Origin: Anaerolinea thermophila
Lineage (GTDB): Bacteria; Chloroflexota; Anaerolineae; Anaerolineales; Villigracilaceae
NCBI GenBank assembly: GCA_020722305.1
Contig: DYLB01000127.1
Span: 1-5,628, forward strand
Direction: 5' to 3'
Length of the DNA stretch: 5,628 nucleotides
The position numbers and the translations under genes are program-made. Numbering within the stretch: the stretch's first letter is position 1; the number at the start of each line of letters is the position of its first letter. The notes beneath the pieces are model-generated. The model did no database searches. It was not told where the DNA came from and saw only the letters and a program-made list of their open reading frames with translations. This document shows positions 1 to 5,171 of this stretch, piece by piece.

Positions 1-1
1 A

Positions 2-217
2 GTGAAATATCGCAAGAATGTGCCGGTCGGCGTGCCGCTCAAGATCGTCGGCAAAGCGCTCAAATCCCGCAGCAAGATGGGCGAGGGCTGGGCCGGCATC
101 TACGACCCCAACGGCACCCTGCTGGCCGAAGCCACCGCCCTGCACATTGACGTGCCGCCTGAGACCTTCGACATGAGCAAACTCGAGGAACTGGGCTGGA
201 AAATCTACCCAGATTGA
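2..217 (+). CDS. PaaI-family (hotdog-fold) acyl-CoA thioesterase, C-terminal part, cut by window start
   Basis: The reading frame enters from the left edge; the GTG at position 2 is an ordinary valine codon, not a start. The visible 71 residues match the second half of PaaI/4HBT hotdog thioesterases: the V-K-Y-R-K-x-V-P-V-G-x-P-L strand, a following K-I-V-G-K strand, then the G-x-x-Y-D-P-N-G-T-L-L-A-E-A-T-A hairpin that closes the hotdog sheet, and a short tail ending W-K-I-Y-P-D, a tail style common in this family. Family members are usually about 140-170 residues, so roughly half is missing. The HGG...DE active-site segment would lie upstream and cannot be checked. Such enzymes hydrolyse cytoplasmic acyl-CoA thioesters; the substrate cannot be read from this part. 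A second, diverged fragment of the same family lies at about 4991-5144. The family call is fairly safe; the specific function is unknown. Confidence 0.82.
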   Translation: MKYRKNVPVGVPLKIVGKALKSRSKMGEGWAGIYDPNGTLLAEATALHIDVPPETFDMSKLEELGWKIYPD

Positions 218-235
218 CCAAAATCCGCCCCGGCC

Positions 236-265
236 ACAGGCATCCTGTATAATAAGGATGCCTGT
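236..265. repeat. Perfect 10-bp inverted repeat enclosing a TATAAT box
   Basis: ACAGGCATCC at 236-245 is the exact reverse complement of GGATGCCTGT at 256-265, separated by 10 bases (TGTATAATAA). The arms are 20 bp apart centre to centre, about two helical turns, which suits an operator for a dimeric regulator. Readthrough RNA from the thioesterase gene could also form a 10-bp stem, but no T-tract follows, so it is not a standard intrinsic terminator. The symmetry is seen directly; the operator role is inferred. Confidence 0.7.
248..253 (+). promoter_or_regulatory. Probable -10 box (TATAAT) upstream of the FAD-subunit gene
   Basis: A consensus TATAAT lies 33 bases before the ATG at 287, preceded directly by TG. 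Transcription would start near 260, giving a leader of about 27 nt. No good -35 box sits at the expected 16-18 bp distance; TTGACC at 214-219 is 28 bp away, too far. The box sits in the loop of the 236-265 inverted repeat, so a protein bound to the arms would cover it. Confidence 0.5.
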
Positions 266-277
266 TCGATTCCCGAT

Positions 278-282
278 GGAGA
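278..282 (+). promoter_or_regulatory. Ribosome binding site (GGAGA) for the FAD-subunit gene
   Basis: GGAGA lies 4 bases before the ATG at 287. The spacing is short but supports that start, which also gives the usual N-terminus of the family (a short strand, then a P-T-T-L-E-E-A-L helix). Confidence 0.55.
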
Positions 283-286
283 AACC

Positions 287-1051
287 ATGATTACCGCTTA
301 TCACCGCCCGACAACCCTCGAAGAAGCCCTCACGCTTCTGACCCAACCGCATACCCTCCCCCTCGGCGGCGGGACGCTGGTCAACACGCCCGCCTTCAAA
401 GCCCAAGATTTTGCAGTGGTGGATTTACAGTCCCTGGGATTGGATGCGATCCGGGCGACCGGCAACCCCCTCGAAATCGGCGCGACCGTCAGCCTCCAGC
501 GTCTCCTCGACGAAAGCGGACTACCCGCAGGCCTGCTCCAGGCCATCCGGCTGGAAGCGCCCCTCAACCTCCGCAACCAGGCCACCGTCGCCGGGACGAT
601 TGTCGCTGCGGATGGACGTTCGACTTTCGCCGCGGCCTTGCTGGCGTTGGACGCGAGGATCGAACAAGCGATATTCGATAATTCGAAAATCGAATATCGA
701 GTTTCGAATATCGGCGAGTTCCTTCCACTCCGTTCAACCAGGCTCATCACGAAAATTACCATCCCTCTCCATGTCAAATTCGCCTTCGAATACGTTGCGC
801 GGACTCCGTCCGACAAGCCCATCGTCTGCGCCGCGCTCTGCCAGTGGCCCGGCGGGCGGACGCGCCTGGTCCTGGGCGGCTGGGGCAAGTCCCCGCTCCT
901 GGCCCTGGACGGACTCGACCCCACCGGCCTCGACTCCACTGCCCGCAACGCCTTCCACGAAGCGACGGACGAGTGGGCCAGCGCCGAATATCGCATGGAC
1001 GTGGCCTCCACGCTGGCACAGCGCTGCCTGGCACAGATCACGAATGAATAA
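287..1051 (+). CDS. FAD-binding subunit of a molybdenum hydroxylase (CoxM/XdhB-like), small and partly degenerate
   Basis: In xanthine dehydrogenase/CO dehydrogenase-type enzymes this subunit carries the FAD that passes electrons from the 2Fe-2S subunit to an acceptor. The 254 residues show the family order: the N-terminal P-T-T-L-E-E-A-L helix (residues 8-15), the first FAD loop as L-G-G-G-T (26-30; usually A-G-G-T/Q), G-A-T-V-S-L-Q-R-L-L (65-74), and the second loop as L-R-N-Q-A-T-V-A-G-T (95-104; usually ending G-G-N). The C-terminal CO_deh_flav_C part is recognisable from the L-G-G-W-G stretch and S-A-E-Y-R-M-D-V-A near the end. It is shorter than typical members (about 280-300 residues), and the GGN loop is altered, so FAD binding may be weakened. 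Residues about 128-143 come from an AT-rich repeat (669-713). The partner 2Fe-2S-like gene is at 4784; no molybdopterin subunit is in the window. The family call is strong; activity is uncertain. Confidence 0.83.
   Translation: MITAYHRPTTLEEALTLLTQPHTLPLGGGTLVNTPAFKAQDFAVVDLQSLGLDAIRATGNPLEIGATVSLQRLLDESGLPAGLLQAIRLEAPLNLRNQATVAGTIVAADGRSTFAAALLALDARIEQAIFDNSKIEYRVSNIGEFLPLRSTRLITKITIPLHVKFAFEYVARTPSDKPIVCAALCQWPGGRTRLVLGGWGKSPLLALDGLDPTGLDSTARNAFHEATDEWASAEYRMDVASTLAQRCLAQITNE
669..713. repeat. AT-rich palindromic repeat cluster inside the FAD-subunit gene
   Basis: Three copies of one 9-mer occur in 45 bases: CGATATTCG at 669-677 (inverted) and CGAATATCG at 691-699 and 705-713 (direct). The first two extend to an 11-bp perfect hairpin (669-679 with 689-699), with TTCGAA in its loop. 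By direct count 15 of 45 bases are G or C, far below the flanks. The length is a multiple of three and the frame stays open, encoding a polar stretch (F-D-N-S-K-I-E-Y-R-V-S-N) between a conserved helix and strand. It looks like a small intergenic-type repeat that landed in frame; that origin is inferred. Confidence 0.65.
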
Positions 1052-1057
1052 AAGGCC

Positions 1058-1447
1058 ATGACCAAAAAAGATAAAATCAGCCCCGACAAGGTTGCAGAAA
1101 CGACCGCTGAATACAAGGTCGCCACTCCGACAAAGGCTGACCTGGCGGCGCGACGCATCCCCGTCAGGTCAGCCAACATAGCGGCTTTCTGTAAACGTTG
1201 GAAAATAGTCGAGTTTTCCCTTTTTGGCTCGGTGCTTCGTGAGGATTTCCGCCCGGACAGCGACGTGGATGTGCTGGTCAGTTTTCAGCCAGATGCTAAA
1301 TGGAGTCTCTGGGACTTGACCGAAATGCAGGAAGAACTGGAAACCATGTTTGGCCGAAAGGTAGATCTGGTCGAAAAGGAAGCTCTTCGCAACCCCTACC
1401 GGCGGCACTCCATTTTAACCAAACGGGAAATACTCTATGCAGCCTAG
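1058..1447 (+). CDS. mntA: MntA-type minimal nucleotidyltransferase antitoxin
   Basis: This 129-residue protein carries the minimal nucleotidyltransferase signature G-S-x10-D-x-D: G57-S58, ten residues, then D69-V-D71, with the likely third acidic residue at D103 in K-V-D-L-V-E. In characterised MntA/HepT pairs MntA transfers AMP groups from ATP to a tyrosine near the HEPN active site of HepT and so neutralises the toxin. All three acidic residues are present, so it should be active. Residues 1-40 form a charged extension before the usual start of the domain; there is no better internal start codon, so the ATG at 1058 is kept, though its AAAGG site (1051-1055) is only 2 bases away. It begins 6 bases after the FAD-subunit stop and overlaps hepT by 11 bases, the usual translationally coupled arrangement. 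Its base composition is visibly less GC-rich than the flanking FAD-subunit and protease genes, which suggests transfer. A cytoplasmic protein. Confidence 0.88.
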   Translation: MTKKDKISPDKVAETTAEYKVATPTKADLAARRIPVRSANIAAFCKRWKIVEFSLFGSVLREDFRPDSDVDVLVSFQPDAKWSLWDLTEMQEELETMFGRKVDLVEKEALRNPYRRHSILTKREILYAA

Positions 1448-1745
1448 CGAGAGAGACTCCGGTTATGTTTGGGATATGCTTGACTCGGCCCGCATGGTGC
1501 AAGAATTTATGGCAGGCGTGCATTTTGAAGGATTCCTGCGCGACCGAAAATTACAACTTGCCATAGAACGATGTATCGAGATCATAGGCGAGGCATCCCG
1601 GCAGATTTCCGACGAACTCAAACAGGCACATCCCGAAATTCCCTGGAACCGGGTCATTGCCCAACGAAATGTATTGGCCCATGAATACGATGATGTCAAG
1701 CAGGAACGCATGTGGCTGGTTGCACAGTCCACGTGCCAGCCTTGA
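1437..1745 (+). CDS. hepT: HepT-type HEPN RNase toxin, C-terminus altered by a frameshift
   Basis: The 102-residue frame matches HepT (formerly DUF86) closely: D-x-x-Y-V-W-D-M-L at the start, D-R-K-L-Q-L-A-I-E-R in the middle, I-I-G-E-A-S-R, H-P-E-I-P-W, and the HEPN catalytic motif R77-N-V-L-A-H82 followed by Y84 (R-x4-H-x-Y). R and H are the RNase residues; the tyrosine is the residue AMPylated by MntA in characterised pairs. After W-L-V-A-Q-S the frame runs into an unrelated T-C-Q-P and stops. The expected tail, H-V-P-A-L-I-P-Q-L-E-S-I-L, lies directly after this in the frame starting at 1730 and ends at 1789. One base therefore appears lost near 1728-1730; restoring it gives about 117 residues, normal for the family. 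Start support: GGGA at 1425-1428, 8 bases before ATG, and the 11-base overlap with mntA. The core is intact but loses its last helix, so the toxin may be unstable or weak. A sequencing error is an equally good explanation. Confidence 0.85.
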   Translation: MQPSERDSGYVWDMLDSARMVQEFMAGVHFEGFLRDRKLQLAIERCIEIIGEASRQISDELKQAHPEIPWNRVIAQRNVLAHEYDDVKQERMWLVAQSTCQP

Positions 1746-1789
1746 TCCCGCAACTGGAATCCATCCTGCCGCCCCCACCCAAAGAATAA
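1730..1789 (+). pseudogene. Out-of-frame C-terminal tail of hepT
   Basis: Read from 1730 this frame gives H-V-P-A-L-I-P-Q-L-E-S-I-L followed by a proline-rich end and TAA at 1787-1789. The pattern (aromatic or histidine, hydrophobic, P-x-L-I-P-x-L-E) is what normally ends HepT proteins. It joins the hepT frame at S98 by a one-base shift. No slippery heptamer is visible at the junction, so programmed frameshifting is unlikely. Confidence 0.72.
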
Positions 1790-1856
1790 TGTTTGTTTTC
1801 ACTCAAAACTCAAAATTGGTGGCAGGTTAGCCTAAACGACTATCAAACCCTCGAAC

Positions 1857-1861
1857 AAGGA
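1857..1861 (+). promoter_or_regulatory. Ribosome binding site (AAGGA) that decides the protease start
   Basis: AAGGA lies 9 bases before the ATG at 1871. This favours that ATG over an in-frame TTG at 1793, which has no such site and would add 26 residues unlike the family N-terminus. Confidence 0.65.
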
Positions 1862-1870
1862 AACTACCTA

Positions 1871-4765
1871 ATGTCCTTCACCCTCCTCACCACACAACAC
1901 ATCCCCGAACTCAACGCCACGGTCAAACTCTACACTCACGACAAGACCGGGGCGCGGCTTTTATCGGTGCTCAACGACGACGAGAACAAGGTCTTCGGCA
2001 TCACTTTCCGCACCCCGCCGCAGACCTCCAACGGCATCGCCCACATCATGGAACATTCTGTGCTGTGCGGCTCACGCAAGTACCCGGTCAAGGAGCCGTT
2101 CATCGAACTGGCCAAAGGCTCACTCAACACCTTCCTAAACGCCTTCACCTACCCCGACAAGACCTGTTACCCGGTCGCCAGCCAGAACTTGCAGGATTTC
2201 TACAACCTGATTGACGTTTATCTGGACGCGGTCTTCTACCCGCTCATCCCGGAGCACACCCTCCAGCAGGAGGGCTGGCATTACGAACTGGACTCGCCCG
2301 ACGCGCCGTTGACCTTCAAAGGCGTGGTCTTCAACGAGATGAAAGGCGCGCTTTCCTCCCCGGACGATTTGCTGGGTGAGGTCTCCCAGCAGTCGCTCTA
2401 CCCCGACACCCCCTACGGACTTAACTCCGGCGGCGACCCGGCCGTCATCCCCGACCTGACGTATGCCGAGTTCAAGGCTTTCCACGAGACCTATTACCAC
2501 CCGTCGAACTCGTACATCTACTTCTACGGCGACGACCCCGAAGACGAACGCCTGCACATCCTGGATAAATGGCTGGACGGTTTCGAGCGCAAGGAAGTCC
2601 ACTCGCGCCTGCCGCTCCAGCCGCGTTGGACCGAGCCGAAGCTGATCGTCAAGTCCTACGACTCCGGCGATTCGCCCGACGCCAAAGCCTACATCACCGT
2701 CAACTGGCTGCTCGATGAGCCGACCGACGTCGAGGCCACCATGGGACTCTCGATCCTGTCCCACGTGCTGCTGGCCACCCCGGCCTCGCCGCTCAAGAAG
2801 GCCCTGACCGACTCCGGCCTGGGCGAGGACGTCACCGGCGGTTACACCGAAGACCTGCGTCAGGGATATTTTTCGGCCGGGATGCAGGGTGTCGAAACGG
2901 CGAACCTGCCCAAGGTCCAGGAAGTGATCGAGGAGACGCTTGAACGGTTGGCGGCTGAGGGCATTGATCCCGACACGGTCGCGGCCTCGCTCAATACCAT
3001 CGAATTCCACCTGCGCGAGCAGAATACCGGACGTTTCCCGCGCGGCCTGTTCCTGATGCTCAACGCCCTGTCCACCTGGCTTTATGACGGCGATCCGATC
3101 GCAGCCATCGCTTTCGAGAAACCGCTGGCGGCCATCAAGGACAAAGCCGCCGCCGGGCGCTATTTCGAGAGGCTGATCGAAAAGTACCTGCTCACCAACC
3201 CGCACCGCACCACGGTTCATCTTGTCCCCGACCCGGAGGAAGGCAAACGGCTCGCCGAAGCCGAAACGGCCCGGCTGGAAAAAGCCAGGGCCGCCATGTC
3301 GCCTGCCGACTTGCAAAAGGTGATCGAGACCACCGCCGAACTCAAGCGCCGCCAGGAAACGCCCGACAGCCCTGAAGCCCTGGCGACCATCCCCTCGCTG
3401 GCGCTCGAAGACCTGGACCGGGAAAACAAACTCATCCCGCGAGAAATCCACACCCTGGGCGATACCCGGGTGCTCTACCACGACCTGTTCACCAACGGGA
3501 TCGTCTACCTGAACCTGGGCTTCGACCTGCACGCTCTCCCCGCCGACCTGCTGCCGTTCGTGGGACTGTTCGGGCAGGCGCTGCTGCAAATGGGCACGGC
3601 GACGCAGGATTTCGTCCAACTGACCCAGCGCATCGGGCGCGAGACCGGCGGCATCGGCTCCGGGACGCTGACCTCCACCATCCGCGAGAGCAGCGATTCG
3701 GCCCTGTGGTTCTTCCTGAGCGGCAAGGCGGTCACATCTCAGGCCGGGGAACTGCTCGCCATCCTGAAAGATGTGCTGTTGACCGCCAACCTGGACAACC
3801 GCGAACGGTTCAAACAAATCGTACTCGAGGAAAAAGCCGGGGCGGAGTCCGGTTTGATCCCGGGCGGGCACGCGGTGGTCAATCGCCGCCTGCGCGCCCA
3901 CTTCAACGAAGCCGATTGGGTCACCGAGCAGATCAACGGCCTCGACAACCTGTTCTTCGTCCGCAAGCTGGCCGAGGAGATCGAGAAAGACTGGCCCTCG
4001 GTGTTGGAAAAGCTGGAGACGGTCCGCCGCCTGTTGATCAACCGGAACGGGATGATCGTCAACGTGACCCTCGACGCCGAAAATATGAAAGCCTTCGAGC
4101 CGCAGCTTGCATCCTTTATCGAAACCCTTCCGTTCGCCGACACATCCCTGCACCGTTATCATGCAACCCGCAACACTCGCCACGAAGGTCTCACCATCCC
4201 TGCCCAGGTCAACTACGTCGGCAAGGGCGCAAACCTGTACCAACTGGGCTACGAACCGCACGGCTCGGTCAACGTAATCAACAAGTATCTCGGCACCACC
4301 TGGCTGTGGGAGAAGGTGCGGGTGCAGGGCGGCGCCTATGGCGGGATGAGCGCCTTCGACACCCACTCCGGGGTCTGGACCTATCTCTCGTACCGCGACC
4401 CAAACCTGTTGTCCACGCTGGACAACTACGACGCCACCGCGAAATTCCTGCGCGACCTCGACCTGAGCCGCGAGGAGCTGACCAAGTCCATCATCGGCAC
4501 GATCGGCGACTTCGATGCCTACCTGCTGCCGGACGCCAAAGGCTACACCTCGATGGTGCGCTACCTGACCCGTTACACCGACGAAGAACGCCAGCGAATC
4601 CGTGAAGAAGTGCTCGGCACCACTGTGGCAGATTTCAAATCCTTTGCCCGCGTGCTCGAGGAAGTTGCCCGCCAGGGCGAGGTGGTCGTGATGGGATCGG
4701 CGGAGGCCATCCAAAAAGCCAACAAGGAAAAAGAGGGCTGGCTCGAAGTCAAGAAAGTGATGTAA
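1871..4765 (+). CDS. M16C zinc metallopeptidase, presequence protease (PreP)-like
   Basis: A 964-residue single-chain M16C peptidase, a normal length for bacterial PreP relatives. The inverted zinc motif H-x-x-E-H is H58-I-M-E61-H62, with E61 as general base; the distal zinc ligand is E156 in F-N-E156-M-K-G, 94 residues on, close to the spacing in human PreP. The M16C hallmark G-S-L-N-T-F-L-N-A-F-T-Y-P-D-K-T follows the motif. Residues about 451-525 are the helical hairpin linking the two halves (M16C-associated domain), containing the typical L-K-x-x-Q-E-T-P-D-S-P-E segment. The C-terminal half lacks zinc ligands but keeps the substrate-binding R817 and Y823 in K-V-R-V-Q-G-G-A-Y-G. There is no signal peptide or membrane segment, so it is probably cytoplasmic, where it would clear short unstructured peptides inside a closed chamber. 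The start at 1871 is backed by AAGGA 9 bases upstream. It follows the hepT tail by 81 bases and precedes the next gene by 18. All catalytic residues are present. No link to the neighbouring molybdenum-hydroxylase genes is evident. Confidence 0.95.
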   Translation: MSFTLLTTQHIPELNATVKLYTHDKTGARLLSVLNDDENKVFGITFRTPPQTSNGIAHIMEHSVLCGSRKYPVKEPFIELAKGSLNTFLNAFTYPDKTCYPVASQNLQDFYNLIDVYLDAVFYPLIPEHTLQQEGWHYELDSPDAPLTFKGVVFNEMKGALSSPDDLLGEVSQQSLYPDTPYGLNSGGDPAVIPDLTYAEFKAFHETYYHPSNSYIYFYGDDPEDERLHILDKWLDGFERKEVHSRLPLQPRWTEPKLIVKSYDSGDSPDAKAYITVNWLLDEPTDVEATMGLSILSHVLLATPASPLKKALTDSGLGEDVTGGYTEDLRQGYFSAGMQGVETANLPKVQEVIEETLERLAAEGIDPDTVAASLNTIEFHLREQNTGRFPRGLFLMLNALSTWLYDGDPIAAIAFEKPLAAIKDKAAAGRYFERLIEKYLLTNPHRTTVHLVPDPEEGKRLAEAETARLEKARAAMSPADLQKVIETTAELKRRQETPDSPEALATIPSLALEDLDRENKLIPREIHTLGDTRVLYHDLFTNGIVYLNLGFDLHALPADLLPFVGLFGQALLQMGTATQDFVQLTQRIGRETGGIGSGTLTSTIRESSDSALWFFLSGKAVTSQAGELLAILKDVLLTANLDNRERFKQIVLEEKAGAESGLIPGGHAVVNRRLRAHFNEADWVTEQINGLDNLFFVRKLAEEIEKDWPSVLEKLETVRRLLINRNGMIVNVTLDAENMKAFEPQLASFIETLPFADTSLHRYHATRNTRHEGLTIPAQVNYVGKGANLYQLGYEPHGSVNVINKYLGTTWLWEKVRVQGGAYGGMSAFDTHSGVWTYLSYRDPNLLSTLDNYDATAKFLRDLDLSREELTKSIIGTIGDFDAYLLPDAKGYTSMVRYLTRYTDEERQRIREEVLGTTVADFKSFARVLEEVARQGEVVVMGSAEAIQKANKEKEGWLEVKKVM

Positions 4766-4771
4766 ACGCGC

Positions 4772-4776
4772 GAGGA
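4772..4776 (+). promoter_or_regulatory. Ribosome binding site (GAGGA) for the ferredoxin-like gene
   Basis: GAGGA lies 7 bases before the ATG at 4784, an ideal distance. It sits in the 18-base gap after the protease stop, so the two genes are probably co-transcribed. Confidence 0.65.
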
Positions 4777-4783
4777 AACTCCC

Positions 4784-5131
4784 ATGAAAACCACCCTGAC
4801 CATCAATGGCATCTCCCACGAACTCGAAATCCATCCCTCCGGAACCCTGCTCGCCATCCTGCGCGGACTGGGATTCCACTCGGTCGAATTCGGCGACGAG
4901 CACGGCCTGACCGGGGCGGATACGGTCATGCTCGACGGAAGACCCGTCAACGCCGGATTGCTGCTGGCCGCCCAGGCCGAAGGACATAAAATTGCCACCC
5001 TCATGGACGAGGCCGTCAGCCGCGCCCACATGGGCAGTGACCCGCAGCACCAACTTCGTCTATACCGCCGAATTGACCGTCAAATACAAGCGAAAAATTC
5101 CCATCGGCAAGCCAATCCGCGTGGTGGGTAA
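4784..5131 (+). CDS. Cysteine-less ferredoxin-like domain of the xanthine dehydrogenase family, fused to a thioesterase fragment
   Basis: Residues 1-70 align without gaps to the N-terminal plant-type 2Fe-2S domain of xanthine dehydrogenase/CoxS proteins: the L-T-I-N-G-x-x-H-E-L-E-I hairpin, T-L-L-A-I-L-R, the cluster loop, then T-V-M-L-D-G-R-P-V-N and L-L-L-A-A-Q-A-E-G-H. In the loop the family pattern G-C-E-x-G-E-C-G-A-C-T-V reads G-D38-E-H-G-L-T43-G-A-D46-T-V, and the fourth cysteine is G58. All four ligands are gone, and the 115-residue product contains no cysteine, so it cannot hold this cluster. The second 2Fe-2S domain and any molybdopterin domain are absent. From about residue 70 the sequence becomes I-A-T-L-M-D-E-A-V-S-R-A, the active-site helix of PaaI thioesterases, and from residue 87 it is out-of-frame translation. 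The start has a good site (GAGGA, 7 bases). The ferredoxin-domain call is good; the product is probably non-functional, or a structural remnant. Confidence 0.75.
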   Translation: MKTTLTINGISHELEIHPSGTLLAILRGLGFHSVEFGDEHGLTGADTVMLDGRPVNAGLLLAAQAEGHKIATLMDEAVSRAHMGSDPQHQLRLYRRIDRQIQAKNSHRQANPRGG

Positions 5132-5144
5132 ACAGGTCGAGTGA
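4991..5144 (+). pseudogene. Internal fragment of a PaaI-type thioesterase, frameshifted and truncated
   Basis: Two frames together give a hotdog thioesterase segment. In the frame of the preceding domain, I-A-T-L-M-D-E-A-V-S-R-A-H-M-G-S-D (to 5041) matches the helix after the H-G-G motif. Skipping one base (5042) and reading from 5043 gives R-S-T-N-F-V-Y-T-A-E-L-T-V-K-Y, then K-R-K-I-P-I-G-K-P-I-R-V-V-G-K, and a stop at 5142-5144. One extra C in the run at 5041-5043 would explain the shift. The last stretch parallels the thioesterase at the window start (V-K-Y-x-x-x-V/I-P-V/I-G-x-P), with 9 of 19 residues identical, so the two are diverged paralogues rather than a recent copy. The H-G-G part is missing at the front, and the closing hairpin (about 45 residues) is missing at the end. 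Confidence 0.7.
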
Positions 5145-5159
5145 GTAGTTTCCCAGAGG

Positions 5160-5165
5160 TAAAAT
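5160..5165 (+). promoter_or_regulatory. Possible -10 box (TAAAAT) for the last gene
   Basis: TAAAAT is one mismatch from consensus and ends 6 bases before the ATG at 5172, so transcription would begin at or next to the start codon (a leaderless message). No clear -35 box is visible. AGAGG at 5155-5159, 12 bases before the ATG, could instead serve as a weak ribosome site on a longer transcript. Confidence 0.3.
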
Positions 5166-5171
5166 AGACGT

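Noticed and set aside
214..219. TTGACC as a -35 box for the promoter at 248
   Set aside because: It is 28 bp from TATAAT, beyond the usual 16-18 bp, and overlaps the thioesterase stop codon.
236..265. Intrinsic terminator for the thioesterase gene
   Set aside because: The stem is good but no T-run follows, and the loop is a promoter element.
301..1179. Antisense open frame of 292 codons across the FAD-subunit gene
   Set aside because: It is a shadow of the sense gene, rich in R, S and A, crosses a gene boundary and has no domain.
1725..1733. Programmed ribosomal frameshift in hepT
   Set aside because: No slippery X-XXY-YYZ heptamer or downstream structure is evident; a single-base deletion or sequencing error is simpler.
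1793..1846. Possible promoter between hepT and the protease
   Set aside because: The AT-rich stretch offers only weak matches (TTGGTG and TATCAA, 19 bp apart); not enough to annotate.
1793..1870. Upstream TTG start for the protease adding 26 residues
   Set aside because: No ribosome site, and the added residues do not resemble M16C N-termini; ATG 1871 has AAGGA at 9 bases.
3706..4605. Sense-strand open frame of 299 codons in another frame of the protease
   Set aside because: Arginine- and proline-rich translation typical of frame-shifted GC-rich DNA; the protease frame there carries the conserved R/Y motif.
2135..5053. Very long antisense open frame (972 codons) opposite the protease
   Set aside because: It mirrors the GC-rich codons of a clearly conserved M16C protease. 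Its translation is rich in low-information G, V, Q and H runs with no recognisable domain, and it spans two sense genes.
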